A stretch of DNA of 64,000 nucleotides from Sheuella amnicola (lineage in GTDB: Bacteria; Pseudomonadota; Gammaproteobacteria; Burkholderiales; Burkholderiaceae_B), in the NCBI RefSeq assembly GCF_010499255.1, contig NZ_JAAGRN010000002.1, positions 124,001 to 188,000 on the forward strand, given 5' to 3'. Below the pieces are notes generated by a model that had not been told where the DNA came from, did not search any database, and worked only from the letters and a program-made list of their open reading frames with translations. A program made the translations under genes and the position numbers. Below are positions 20,203-29,622 of the stretch, in pieces (positions within the stretch are counted from its first letter, which is position 1; each line of letters starts with the position of its first letter).

Positions 20203-20261
20203 TCCTCTATATACACGCTTCCTAATTTCTTTAAGCCTCTCCACGTTCAGGCCATATTCAC

Positions 20262-20960
20262 ATGTCAAGCACCATTCTCGTCGTCGAAGATGAACCTGCC
20301 ATCCAGGAGTTGATCGCGGTCAACTTATCATTTGCGGGTCACAAGGTATTGCGAGCCTTTGATGTTTCGCAGGCCGAGACCTTGATACGAGCGGAACTTC
20401 CCGACCTGATTCTGCTGGACTGGATGTTGCCTGGCGCATCTGGTCTGACATTGGCGCGCAAGTTACGCAGCGATGAGCGCACCCGCATGGTTCCGGTCAT
20501 CATGCTGACAGCCAAGGGAGCCGAACAGGACAAGGTGGACGGATTGGAAGCAGGGGCGGATGACTACATTACCAAGCCCTTTTCGCCCAAGGAGCTCATG
20601 GCACGTATCAAGGCAGTGCTGCGCCGTCGCGCGCCCCAGCTGACAGACGATATGATCGAAGTCGAGGGGCTTCGGCTCGACCCCGTAGCGCATCGCCTCA
20701 CTGGGCGCGGACAGCCTCTTGCCATCGGCCCGACTGAATTTCGCTTACTACATTTTTTTATGACTCATCTTGAGCGCGTTTTTTCACGCGGTCAATTGCT
20801 GGATCAAGTTTGGGGTGACCATGTATTCGTCGAAGAGCGCACAGTCGATGTCCACATTCGAAGGTTACGTAAAGCGCTTGAACCAACCGGGCACGATCTC
20901 CACGTCGAAACGGTCCGAGGCAGCGGATATCGTTTTACCGCACAAATACCGGCTCGCTGA
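20262..20960 (+). CDS. phoB: Phosphate regulon response regulator PhoB
   Basis: 232 aa. The receiver domain is residues 1-120 with phospho-acceptor D53 (LILLDWMLPGASG), acidic pair E9/D10 and K in the TKPFSPKELMARI segment. The OmpR-type winged helix is about 130-230 (IEVEGLRLDP...GPTEFRLLHFFM...RGQLLDQVWG...RTVDVHIRRLRKALEP). Sequence and pairing with phoR identify it as PhoB. It activates phosphate-scavenging genes. No pst or phoU gene follows. Confidence 0.95.
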   Translation: MSSTILVVEDEPAIQELIAVNLSFAGHKVLRAFDVSQAETLIRAELPDLILLDWMLPGASGLTLARKLRSDERTRMVPVIMLTAKGAEQDKVDGLEAGADDYITKPFSPKELMARIKAVLRRRAPQLTDDMIEVEGLRLDPVAHRLTGRGQPLAIGPTEFRLLHFFMTHLERVFSRGQLLDQVWGDHVFVEERTVDVHIRRLRKALEPTGHDLHVETVRGSGYRFTAQIPAR

Positions 20961-21003
20961 CAACTGATTTGGTTTAACTGAATCAAGTGCGAAAATACAC
21001 TGC

Positions 21004-22305
21004 ATGAGCTGGCAACGAACTCTTGTCTTCTTTCTGGTTTGCACATTCTGCGCCGTTGGCATCGAGTATGTATTCAATACCTCGATCGGATGGGTGCTGC
21101 TGGCCCTTGCCTGCGGAATCATCCTCGTCTACAGACGCCATCAAGCTGTTCGCGTTGGGGCATGGCTTACGAACATTGATCTCGACCCTCCCGCCGATGT
21201 GGGACCGTGGGACGATCTGACGGCGGCGCTATATCACCAAAACCGTCAGCAAAAGGCGTTGATTGCCGAACTGCGTCAAACCAATGAGGCATTCATGTCG
21301 GCCGCAATGGCATTGCCGATTGGTGCAGTTACCTTGAATAAAGATTTTCAGATTCGATGGTTCAACCCTGCGGCCGAAAGCCAGCTTCACCTCAAAGTTA
21401 ACCAGGATATCGGTCAGAGTGTTTTGAATCTTTTACGTTCGCCCGAATTCATCGCCTATGCTAACCAGCCTAGCTGGCCGGATCCCATTGTTCTGACGCG
21501 GTCGAGTGGTGCCACAGAGCAGCGCATCATGCTTAGACTGATTCCCTACTCAACCGACATGCTTTTGCTGATTACACGCGATCTGACGCAAATCGAAAAG
21601 CTTGAGACAACCCGCCGGGACTTTGTCGCCAACGTTTCGCACGAGATGCGCACGCCGTTGACCGTGCTGGGCGGATTTCTGGAAACCTTGATGGATGCGC
21701 CTAAAGATGCTTTCACACGGGAACAAATCCATCACTATCTGAATTTGATGCATGAGCAGTCAAATCGCATGCAGGCGCTCGTTGCGGATCTTCTTACCTT
21801 GTCGGATTTAGAAACATCGACTAGCCGGGACCAGGAAGAAGTCGACATGCCGCTTTTGATCCAGAACGCGCGCCAGCAAATCGAAGCCCTTTCGGGTGGC
21901 AGACATCGCTTCGAGTGGAATATCGCTTCGAACCTGAACCTCTTCGGGCAAAGCACCGAACTCAGCTCCGCGATTACCAATCTGTTGACCAATGCAGTAC
22001 GTTACACACCGGATGGCGGACTTATCAACGTCAAATGGTCAAGCGATCCTGAAGGAAGGGCAATTTACAGCGTCTCGGACACCGGAATAGGAATTGCATC
22101 CGAACACTTGCCCAGATTGAGCGAGCGTTTTTATCGCGTCGACCGTGGTCGTTCACGGGAAGTGGGCGGAACGGGTTTGGGGTTGGCCATCACGAAACAT
22201 GTGGCCATGCGCCACGACGCAGACCTGAAGATACAAAGCAAGCTGGGACAAGGCAGTACCTTCTCGTTAGTCTTTCCCTCAAAGCGGGTACTGATACCAA
22301 ATTAG
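21004..22305 (+). CDS. phoR: Phosphate regulon sensor histidine kinase PhoR
   Basis: 433 aa. Two membrane helices close together (about 7-24 and 29-43) leave almost no periplasmic domain, as in PhoR, which senses phosphate through the Pst-PhoU complex. A PAS-like region (about 95-195) precedes the HisKA domain with H213 in FVANVSHEMRTPLTVLGGF, then N, G1 (DTGIGI) and G2 (GGTGLGLAIT) boxes of the ATPase. It begins 43 bases after phoB. Confidence 0.95.
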   Translation: MSWQRTLVFFLVCTFCAVGIEYVFNTSIGWVLLALACGIILVYRRHQAVRVGAWLTNIDLDPPADVGPWDDLTAALYHQNRQQKALIAELRQTNEAFMSAAMALPIGAVTLNKDFQIRWFNPAAESQLHLKVNQDIGQSVLNLLRSPEFIAYANQPSWPDPIVLTRSSGATEQRIMLRLIPYSTDMLLLITRDLTQIEKLETTRRDFVANVSHEMRTPLTVLGGFLETLMDAPKDAFTREQIHHYLNLMHEQSNRMQALVADLLTLSDLETSTSRDQEEVDMPLLIQNARQQIEALSGGRHRFEWNIASNLNLFGQSTELSSAITNLLTNAVRYTPDGGLINVKWSSDPEGRAIYSVSDTGIGIASEHLPRLSERFYRVDRGRSREVGGTGLGLAITKHVAMRHDADLKIQSKLGQGSTFSLVFPSKRVLIPN

Positions 22306-22348
22306 CAACAGTGTGAACAGGGTGGCAAGTCGATACTCGGCCGCATGT

Positions 22349-22366
22349 GATAAACGTCTGTTTATC
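22349..22366. promoter_or_regulatory. Perfect inverted repeat upstream of the pxp operon
   Basis: GATAAAC-GTCT-GTTTATC is an 18-bp dyad, 55 bases before the pxpB start, in the 115-base gap after phoR. Its A+T-rich stem and absence of a U-tract argue for an operator rather than a terminator. The binder is unknown. Confidence 0.42.
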
Positions 22367-22420
22367 CGAAGAGAAAAGGCATACACTTTGGCAACTAAAT
22401 TCGCTTAATTTTTTATTCTT

Positions 22421-23182
22421 GTGCCCGCTACGCCTAACTCAAAGAGAATTTCACGCCCACCCTTTAGCATCCGTGCCCAAGGCGATCGCTGCCTAAGCTT
22501 GGACTTCGGCGACGAAATCGATCAAAAAATCGGCTTGATATGCTTATCCGCCTCTGCCGCTATTCGAGAAGCGCGCCTACCGGGCGTCACGGATGTCGTT
22601 CCGTCCTACACCGCGGTGGCCGTGCATTACCAGCCATCGAGCGATGCGCCTGACTTGAGCTTCGATAGCCTATCTAAAATCATCACCGACTTGATCGACC
22701 AAGGCCTACCCGAAGTCAACACATCCAGCCGTGAAGTCGAGGTGCCGGTTTGTTATGGTGGCGAGCATGGGCCGGACCTTGCCGATGTGGCACGCAAAAC
22801 CGGCCTGACCGAAGCCGAAGTCATTGCGCTGCACACTGCGCCTGGCAGCATGGTTTTCACGCTTGGTTTCGCTCCGGGATTGCCGTATATCGGCGTGCAC
22901 GATCCTCGGTTTGCCATTCCGAGACGAGATGTTCCGCGCACGGCGGTTCCCCGTGGGTCCGTCGCTATCGCGAATCGACAAACCTCGATTTATCCCAATC
23001 TGCTTCCAGGCGGATGGCATATTCTTGGCGCAACCCCGATGCAAATGTTCGATATGCACCGCGACCCGCCAAGCCTGCTGATGCCGGGTGATCGCGTTCG
23101 TTTTGTGTCCATATCTAAAGAAGAGTTCGATCGAATCGCCGAGCAACAAGGGACTGCGGCGCACTCGGGATTAAAAGCATGA
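22421..23182 (+). CDS. pxpB: 5-oxoprolinase subunit PxpB (KipI family)
   Basis: 253 aa. PxpB, PxpC and PxpA together hydrolyse 5-oxoproline (pyroglutamate) to glutamate using ATP. The KipI/CT_C_D fold is visible: GDRCLSLDFGDEID at the start, GVTDVVPSYTAVAVHY, EVPVCYGGEHGPDLADVA, and FTLGFAPGLPYIG. The start is a GTG without a recognisable RBS, selected because conserved sequence begins about 20 residues later and no closer in-frame start exists. It overlaps pxpC by four bases. Confidence 0.92.
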   Translation: MPATPNSKRISRPPFSIRAQGDRCLSLDFGDEIDQKIGLICLSASAAIREARLPGVTDVVPSYTAVAVHYQPSSDAPDLSFDSLSKIITDLIDQGLPEVNTSSREVEVPVCYGGEHGPDLADVARKTGLTEAEVIALHTAPGSMVFTLGFAPGLPYIGVHDPRFAIPRRDVPRTAVPRGSVAIANRQTSIYPNLLPGGWHILGATPMQMFDMHRDPPSLLMPGDRVRFVSISKEEFDRIAEQQGTAAHSGLKA

Positions 23183-24171
23183 GCATTCGCGTTATTAAAC
23201 CCGGCATGCAGTCGAGCTTTCAGGATCTGGGAAGGACCGGTCATCAGCACCTCGGCATGCCTGTAGCAGGAGTGATGGACGCCCGCTCTCATCAGCTGGC
23301 CAATATACTAGTCGGCAACGATGCGGACATGGCCAGCCTGGAAATTACATTGACAGGCCCCACTCTGCGATTTGATGAAGCCTGTTGCATCGCACTATGC
23401 GGTGCGGATTTAAGCGCCACACTCAATGCCGAGCCCCTTGTCATGAACAGGCCCCTGATCGTACGCCCGGGCGATGAAATCGCCTTCGGAGCGCGTCGAT
23501 CCGGAACCCGTAGCTATCTCGCTGTGCATGGGGGCTTCGACATTGCGCCGGTACTGGGCTCGCAGAGCACCTTCATCCGTAGCGGCATCGGCGGATTTCA
23601 AGGCAGGGCCCTTAAGCGTGATGACGAAATCGATTTGCGGCGACCTTTAGCCAACAAAAATCTTGAAAATCTTGCGATGGACCTGTGGGACATTCGAGTC
23701 TATTTGCCTTCACCCGTCGCGCAAACAGTCAGGTCAAGCATTCGCATCATCACGAGCGCGCAATGGTTCGATTTCACACAAGCGAGTCGTGACTCGTTCG
23801 TGAATGAAACATTTCGGATCAGTCCCGAATCGGAGCGCATGGGATATCGCTTGCAAGGTCCGCACATATCCCTCACCACGCCGCGCCAGATGATTTCCGA
23901 AGCGGCTACATTCGGCACCATTCAAGTTCCTGCCGGAGGCGCACCGATTATCCTGATGGCAGACAGGCAAACAACCGGCGGCTACCCCAAAATCGCATAT
24001 ATTGCGAGCGTAGACCTGCCCTTGCTTGCCCAGATGGGCCCGGGCGACACAATACGATTTGAAATCATTTCTCTCGAGCAGGCACAAGAACTCGATCGCG
24101 CACGTGCGCGCGCGTTTGATGACTTGAAAGATACGCTTGCCCCCATCCGATCTCGTCTTCTTGCGCACTGA
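23179..24171 (+). CDS. pxpC: 5-oxoprolinase subunit PxpC (KipA family)
   Basis: 330 aa, CT_A_B fold. Hallmarks are VIKPGMQSSFQDLGRTGHQHLGMPVAGVMD at the N-terminus, GADLSATLNAEPL, RSYLAVHGGFD, SERMGYRLQGP and MADRQTTGGYPKIAYI near the C-terminus. The ATG overlaps the pxpB TGA, so the two are translationally coupled. They are often annotated as urea amidolyase-like or biotin-dependent carboxyltransferase subunits, but a PxpB/C/A triad points to 5-oxoprolinase. Confidence 0.92.
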   Translation: MSIRVIKPGMQSSFQDLGRTGHQHLGMPVAGVMDARSHQLANILVGNDADMASLEITLTGPTLRFDEACCIALCGADLSATLNAEPLVMNRPLIVRPGDEIAFGARRSGTRSYLAVHGGFDIAPVLGSQSTFIRSGIGGFQGRALKRDDEIDLRRPLANKNLENLAMDLWDIRVYLPSPVAQTVRSSIRIITSAQWFDFTQASRDSFVNETFRISPESERMGYRLQGPHISLTTPRQMISEAATFGTIQVPAGGAPIILMADRQTTGGYPKIAYIASVDLPLLAQMGPGDTIRFEIISLEQAQELDRARARAFDDLKDTLAPIRSRLLAH

Positions 24172-24181
24172 GGCTACCAAT

Positions 24182-24937
24182 ATGAAATTACGTATCGATC
24201 TGAACTGCGACATGGGTGAAAGTTTTGGCGCATGGAAAATGGGCAATGACGAAGCGATCATGCCGTATGTCACCTCCGCCAATATCGCTTGCGGATTCCA
24301 CGCTGGCGACCCTGCGACAATGCGCAAAACCGTTGCGTTAGCGATTAAGCATGGCGTAGCACTGGGTGCGCATCCGGGACTGCCTGATCTGCAGGGGTTT
24401 GGCCGTCGCAATATGGCGATCACCGATCAGGAAGCCTATGACATGATGGTCGTACAGATTGGCGCGCTAGCTGGGGTGGCCGCATCGCAAGGCGCCAAGT
24501 TGAGGCATGTCAAAGCACATGGCCAGCTTTACAACATGTCGGTCAAAAACGAAGGATTGGCGCGCGCATTGGCTCAAGCAACTTACGATGTCGATCCCAA
24601 CCTGGTGTTTTTCGGTCTGGCCGCCTCAAAAATGCTCGATATCGCCGCTTCGGTCGGTTGCAAGGTAGCAAGCGAGGTCTTTGGCGATCGCAGTTACATG
24701 CCCGATGGCACGTTATGTCCGCGCAACCTGCCGGGCGCCATGATCACGGACGTTGATGTGTCGATCAAACAGGTCCTGCAAATGGTGCAGACGGGAACCT
24801 TGACAGCCAATGACGGATCAATCGTCAAGCTACGGGCCGATACCCTTTGCGTTCACGGAGACCAACCGGGTGCAGTCGCCTTCGCCAAGGCAATACGCGA
24901 AGCCCTGCAACGCGAGGGAATCGAAGTAGGTGTTTAG
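24182..24937 (+). CDS. pxpA: 5-oxoprolinase subunit PxpA (LamB/YcsF family)
   Basis: 251 aa from ATG 24182, ten bases after pxpC, with GAGG at 24170-24173 as RBS. The family opening MKLRIDLNCDMGESFGAWKMGND is exact, followed by ANIACGFHAGDP, GAHPGLPDLQGFGRR and HVKAHGQLYNM, the metal-site-like motifs of this beta/alpha barrel. It supplies the hydrolytic subunit of 5-oxoprolinase. A hairpin immediately after the stop closes the operon. Confidence 0.94.
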   Translation: MKLRIDLNCDMGESFGAWKMGNDEAIMPYVTSANIACGFHAGDPATMRKTVALAIKHGVALGAHPGLPDLQGFGRRNMAITDQEAYDMMVVQIGALAGVAASQGAKLRHVKAHGQLYNMSVKNEGLARALAQATYDVDPNLVFFGLAASKMLDIAASVGCKVASEVFGDRSYMPDGTLCPRNLPGAMITDVDVSIKQVLQMVQTGTLTANDGSIVKLRADTLCVHGDQPGAVAFAKAIREALQREGIEVGV

Positions 24938-24940
24938 GCA

Positions 24941-24963
24941 AATCGCTGGTTCAACCAGCGATT
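24941..24963. terminator. Hairpin between convergent pxpA and the FAD/Fe-S oxidoreductase
   Basis: AATCGCTGGTT, C, AACCAGCGATT is an almost perfect 23-base palindrome filling the gap between two convergent genes. It overlaps the TAA of the minus-strand gene. Flanking U runs are short in both directions, so it is probably a modest bidirectional terminator. Confidence 0.62.
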
Positions 24964-27900
24964 AAACCAGCACCCTTTCGATTCCGCCCTGATTGGCTTT
25001 GGCGACATACTCCTCAAGCCATTGTTCGCCCAGAACCCGGCGCGCCATTTCGACCACGATGTAGTCGGCCTTGGCCCCGGTATCCCCTTCATATCTGGAC
25101 AAGCCTTGAAGACAAGATGGGCAAGAGGTCAACATCTTGATGTCGCCATTGAACCCATCCGCACGGATTGAGGATGTGTTCTTATCCAGCTCTTCTTCCT
25201 TGCGGAATCGGATTTGTGTCGAGATGTCGGGGCGTGTCACAGCTAAGGTACCCGACTCTCCGCAACAGCGATCCGTTTTGATCGTCGCCTCGCCCACCAG
25301 AGCGCGCACAGTCTTCATCGGATCCTGAAGCTTCATCGGACTATGACAAGGGTCGTGATACATATAACGCGTCCCTTCGATACCATCCAATGCAAGCCCT
25401 TTTTCGAGCAGATATTCGTGAATATCTATCAAGCGACAGCCGGGGAAGATTTTCTCGAACTCATAACCGGCAAGCTGGTCGTAACAAGTACCGCAACTGA
25501 CCACAACCGTTTTGATATCCAGATAATTAAGCGTGTTGGCAACCCTGTGAAACAGCACGCGATTATCCGTCATGATCTGTTCGGCCTTGTCCTGCATGCC
25601 ATTGCCGCGCTGGGGATAGCCGCAACACATTGCACCTGGCGGTAAAACAGTCTGCACACCGGCATGCCAGAGCATGGCCTGTGTCGCGAGTCCGACCTGA
25701 GAAAACAGTCGTTCCGAACCGCAGCCGGGAAAGTAGAACACCGCCTCGGTTTCGGCCGACATAGCCGGATTACGGATGATCGGCACGTAGTTTGCATCTT
25801 CGATATCAAGCAGTTTGCGAGCCGTCTGCTTGGGCAGGCCACCAGGCAATTTCTTGTTGACGAAGTGAACAACCTGCTCTCGAATCTTTGGCTTTCCGAC
25901 CGTAGCCGGTGGACTTGCGGTCTGCTTGCGCGCGAACTTTGACAGCACGTCATGTGCCGCACGCTGTATCTTGTAGCCAACGCCGATCATTGCGGCTCGT
26001 GTCGCATTGATCGTGGCCGGATCCTTTGCGTTCAAAAAGAACATCGCAGCCGTCGTACCGGCGTTGAATGATTTATGTCCCATACGACGCAATAAAGCGC
26101 GCATATTCATCGAAACATCGCCAAAATCTATATCAACCGGACATGGGTTGTAGCATTTGTGGCAGACGGTGCAATGATCCGCGACATCCTCGAACTCCTC
26201 CCAGTGCTTCAGGCTGATGCCGCGACGGGTTTGCTCTTCGTACAAAAAGGCCTCGATCAGCAGCGAGGTCGCCAGAATCTTGTTACGAGGCGAATACAGA
26301 AGATTGGCTCTAGGTACATGTGTCGCGCAAACAGGCTTGCATTTACCGCATCGCAAACAATCCTTGATTGAGTTGCTAATCGCACCGATATCGCTTTGTT
26401 GCATGATGATGGACTCATGGCCCATCAGACCGAAACTGGGTGTCCACGCATGACGCAAGTCAGCACCAGGCATCAGCTTGCCGGCGTTGAAATGATCGTT
26501 CGGATCGATTTCGCGCTTGTAATTCTGAAAAGGCAATAGCTCGGCTTCAGTCAAAAATTCATACTTCGTCAAACCGATGCCGTGTTCCCCCGAAATGACT
26601 CCATCCAGATCGCGTGCGATCTTCATGATGCGCACAACGGCGTCATTCGCCTCCTGAAGCATTTCATAATCGTCGGAGTTGACCGGAATGTTCGTGTGAA
26701 CATTGCCATCGCCCGCGTGCATATGAAGCGCGACAAAAACCCGGCTCTTGAGCACCTTGTCATGAATAGCTTGCAACTCTGTCAGGACAGGAGAAAAATC
26801 ATTACCGCCAAACAAACCGTCCAGTTCGCACTTGACTTCCGCTTTCCAGGAAATCCGCAAAGTACGATCTTGAACCACATCAAACAATCGGGCATTTGGC
26901 TGAGCAATCAGGCGATCCGTCAAAACCGGCTCAAGAGGCTCGAGTCCGTGACTTATCAGTGCCGGCAGCGCCTCGGCCAACGGCAAATCCAGATGGTCCA
27001 GCACCCACTGCCAACGATCGCGCACACGATTCAACAATTCGATCGCATTACGACGTCTTTCATCCAGCGCTTCTTCGAGAGATACGCCCTCTTCGGTGCT
27101 GCGATCCAACTTGGCGATCGGCAAATGGCCGGCAAGCATCGTCTGCAGCGCATCAAGCAGCTTAAGCTTGTTGCGCGTCGAAAGTTCGATATTGATTCTC
27201 TCGATATGATCGGTATATTCACCCATGCGCCCCAGAGGGATCACTACGTCTTCATTGATCTTGAAGGCATTGGTATGGCGGGCGATTGCGGCGGTTCGCG
27301 ACCTGTCGAGCCAGAATTTTTTACGGGCTTCAGCGCTGACGGCAATAAAACCCTCTCCATGACGCGTATTAGCCAGGCGCACGACTTCGCTTGTTGCCGC
27401 GGCAACAGCTGCCTCATCATCACCGACGATATCGCCGATCAGCACCATTTTGGGCAGGACGCCCCGCTTGCTCTTTGTCGAATAGCCAACCGCTCGCAAG
27501 TAACGCTCATCGAGATGCTCAAGTCCTGCAAGCAACGCGCCACGATCCCGGCCAGAAGTATCCAGATAATTCTTGATTTCGACAATCGAGGGAATCGAAT
27601 CCCGTGCCTGACCAAAAAACTCTAGGCAGACCGTACGCGTATGCGATGGCATCCGATGCAGCACCCATCTCGCGGCTGTGATCAGCCCGTCGCAACCTTC
27701 CTTCTGAACACCGGGCAATCCAGCAAGAAATTTATCGGTCACATCCTTGCCAAGACCAACTTTGCGGAAGTGAGCTCCAGCAATCTCGATTGTTTTAGTG
27801 CGCAGGACACGTTCCCCGGCGGGGTAAGCGCCATCTGACCAGCTCAACTCGAAGCGAACAAGCTTTGCATCATGAATTTTGCCCAGATTGTGATCAAGAC

Positions 27901-28912
27901 GCGTCACATCCAACCAGTTTCCATCTGGGTCAACCATCCGCCACCAGGCCAGATTGTCTAGCGCAGTACCCCACAAAACAGCCTTTTTACCGCCCGCGTT
28001 CATGGCAACGTTGCCACCAACACACGAAGCTTCCGAGGAGGTGGGATCGACGGCAAAAACAAACCCGGCATGCTCCGCCGCCTCGGACACACGCTTGGTC
28101 ACCACGCCCGCGCCAGCTCGCACCGTTGCGACCTGGGCAGCAACGCCCGGCAACGATCCGATCTCTACCTTACCCAATGTGTCGAGCTTTTCCGTATTGA
28201 TTACAACCGACTTCCAGGTCAGCGGAATCGCACCACCCGTGTAACCAGTACCGCCACCCCGTGGCACAATGGTCAAACCAAGTTCAATACACCCCCGCAC
28301 CAGCGCCGCGATTTCTTCCTCGCGATCGGGGGTTAGGACAACAAAGGGATATTCGACACGCCAATCGGTCGCATCGGTTACATGCGAGACGCGCGACAAG
28401 CCGTCGAACTTGATATTGTCTTTTGCAGTCAATCGTCCAAGTACTTTGTTCACCTGACGTCGCAACTGCGCCGTGACCTCGAAACTGCTTTCGAATGCGC
28501 GTATTGCCGCATGAGCCCGATCAAGCAATCCGGCTACTTTTTCATCGCGACTGCGCTCGTCCTCACTGCGCCCGGTTGACCGTCTCTTGTCGATCTCGCC
28601 AAGCCTGTGCTCCAGCGCTTCGACAAGCAATTTGCGGCGCTTGGGATTGTCCAGCAAATCATCCTGCAGATAGGGATTGCGTTTGACAACCCAGATGTCA
28701 CCCAATACTTCGTAAAGCATCCTGGCCGACCGGCCGGTCCGCCTTTCGCCACGCAAATCCGACAATAACGCCCAGGCATCATCTCCGAGTAGCCGGCAGA
28801 CGATTTCACGATCCGAAAAGGATGTGTAGTTATATGGGATCTCACGCAAACGTGACTGGGGGTCAGTCGGCAAAGCCGCGCTCAAAAGATGGCTATCAAA
28901 GGGGGCATTCAT
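24962..28912 (-). CDS. Very large FAD-linked oxidase / Fe-S oxidoreductase (DUF3683-type, D-lactate/glycolate dehydrogenase-like)
   Basis: 1316 aa. In order: an N-terminal DUF3683-like helical region (about 1-170); a PCMH-type FAD-binding domain with [15 protein letters not shown] and [16 protein letters not shown]; an FAD-oxidase C-terminal domain with [16 protein letters not shown] and [13 protein letters not shown]; two 4Fe-4S motifs ([16 protein letters not shown] and [14 protein letters not shown]); and two CCG repeats ([10 protein letters not shown]...[18 protein letters not shown]...CHSPMKL...CCGESG) like GlpC/LldE. It fuses in one chain the parts that GlcD and GlcF supply separately, so oxidation of a 2-hydroxyacid to the quinone pool is the likely chemistry. 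The substrate is not known. It lies beside ilvA, a pairing common in Burkholderiales. Confidence 0.93.
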   Translation of the reverse strand: MNAPFDSHLLSAALPTDPQSRLREIPYNYTSFSDREIVCRLLGDDAWALLSDLRGERRTGRSARMLYEVLGDIWVVKRNPYLQDDLLDNPKRRKLLVEALEHRLGEIDKRRSTGRSEDERSRDEKVAGLLDRAHAAIRAFESSFEVTAQLRRQVNKVLGRLTAKDNIKFDGLSRVSHVTDATDWRVEYPFVVLTPDREEEIAALVRGCIELGLTIVPRGGGTGYTGGAIPLTWKSVVINTEKLDTLGKVEIGSLPGVAAQVATVRAGAGVVTKRVSEAAEHAGFVFAVDPTSSEASCVGGNVAMNAGGKKAVLWGTALDNLAWWRMVDPDGNWLDVTRLDHNLGKIHDAKLVRFELSWSDGAYPAGERVLRTKTIEIAGAHFRKVGLGKDVTDKFLAGLPGVQKEGCDGLITAARWVLHRMPSHTRTVCLEFFGQARDSIPSIVEIKNYLDTSGRDRGALLAGLEHLDERYLRAVGYSTKSKRGVLPKMVLIGDIVGDDEAAVAAATSEVVRLANTRHGEGFIAVSAEARKKFWLDRSRTAAIARHTNAFKINEDVVIPLGRMGEYTDHIERINIELSTRNKLKLLDALQTMLAGHLPIAKLDRSTEEGVSLEEALDERRRNAIELLNRVRDRWQWVLDHLDLPLAEALPALISHGLEPLEPVLTDRLIAQPNARLFDVVQDRTLRISWKAEVKCELDGLFGGNDFSPVLTELQAIHDKVLKSRVFVALHMHAGDGNVHTNIPVNSDDYEMLQEANDAVVRIMKIARDLDGVISGEHGIGLTKYEFLTEAELLPFQNYKREIDPNDHFNAGKLMPGADLRHAWTPSFGLMGHESIIMQQSDIGAISNSIKDCLRCGKCKPVCATHVPRANLLYSPRNKILATSLLIEAFLYEEQTRRGISLKHWEEFEDVADHCTVCHKCYNPCPVDIDFGDVSMNMRALLRRMGHKSFNAGTTAAMFFLNAKDPATINATRAAMIGVGYKIQRAAHDVLSKFARKQTASPPATVGKPKIREQVVHFVNKKLPGGLPKQTARKLLDIEDANYVPIIRNPAMSAETEAVFYFPGCGSERLFSQVGLATQAMLWHAGVQTVLPPGAMCCGYPQRGNGMQDKAEQIMTDNRVLFHRVANTLNYLDIKTVVVSCGTCYDQLAGYEFEKIFPGCRLIDIHEYLLEKGLALDGIEGTRYMYHDPCHSPMKLQDPMKTVRALVGEATIKTDRCCGESGTLAVTRPDISTQIRFRKEEELDKNTSSIRADGFNGDIKMLTSCPSCLQGLSRYEGDTGAKADYIVVEMARRVLGEQWLEEYVAKANQGGIERVLV

Positions 28913-29002
28913 GATTATGCGGTTGGGGTAAGCCCTTAAAGCACCATTTTATGCGATTGGAAAGAAAACCAGGTAATAACCCCATTGCGAACCAGATACG
29001 CA

Positions 29003-29518
29003 TCACAAAGCAGGCATCATGGGCAGGATCAGGCCGGTCATCACTGCGTAGCGGGCGAATTTACCAAGGGCAATGAATAAAAGACAAGGCCAAAAGGGTA
29101 AGCGCATCCAACCCGCGACTGCACAAAGCGGGTCGCCTATCAACGGCAACCAGGACAGCAACAAGACAGGGGGGCCGTAATGCCTCGTCATGCGTAGCGC
29201 CCGGCTGCGCCAGCGATCGGGCTGCTGTGAGTCCGCAAAGCCATGGATTGCGGACTCTGGCGTGGGCGATTCGTGCCGCAGCCGCTCTAAAGCACGGTGA
29301 GCGCCAACCCCCATCCAGAATGTAATGACTCCGCCAAGTGTGTTGCCAATCGTTGCGATCACCAATGCCGGCCAGAACATATCGGGCTGAAGCATCAAAT
29401 ACCCCAGAAGAGCCGGCTCAGATCCCATCGGCAGCAAAGTGGCTGCCAACAGGCTAATGGCGAAAATCGCACCAAGCCCCAGATAGGGCAAGGCCAGCAT
29501 GGCATTAAGGGACTGCAA
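29003..29518 (-). CDS. YqaA/DedA-type (SNARE-associated) small membrane protein
   Basis: 171 aa with four to five hydrophobic segments. It shows the VTT-like pattern of the YqaA family: an N-terminal re-entrant segment (LLPMGSEPALLGYLM), NTLGGVITFWMG, the conserved RHYGPPVLLLSWLPLIGDPLCAVAGWMRLPFW, and a C-terminal helix. Relatives of DedA act in lipid scrambling or membrane homeostasis. No specific role can be assigned. It is transcribed toward the FAD/Fe-S oxidoreductase and divergent from ilvA. Confidence 0.85.
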   Translation of the reverse strand: MQSLNAMLALPYLGLGAIFAISLLAATLLPMGSEPALLGYLMLQPDMFWPALVIATIGNTLGGVITFWMGVGAHRALERLRHESPTPESAIHGFADSQQPDRWRSRALRMTRHYGPPVLLLSWLPLIGDPLCAVAGWMRLPFWPCLLFIALGKFARYAVMTGLILPMMPAL

Positions 29519-29622
29519 GATATCTTCCAGATCTAATCCTTTTCATCTCTGATGGGCATGAGCCGACGCATGGGATAATGCCTTTTTCAGCATCAAGTCA
29601 TTCGCCCGAACACAGGAACAAC

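Noticed and set aside
26582-27625. Plus-strand open frame of 347 codons
   Set aside because: It lies wholly antisense to the well-supported FAD/Fe-S oxidoreductase, and its product shows no recognisable domain.
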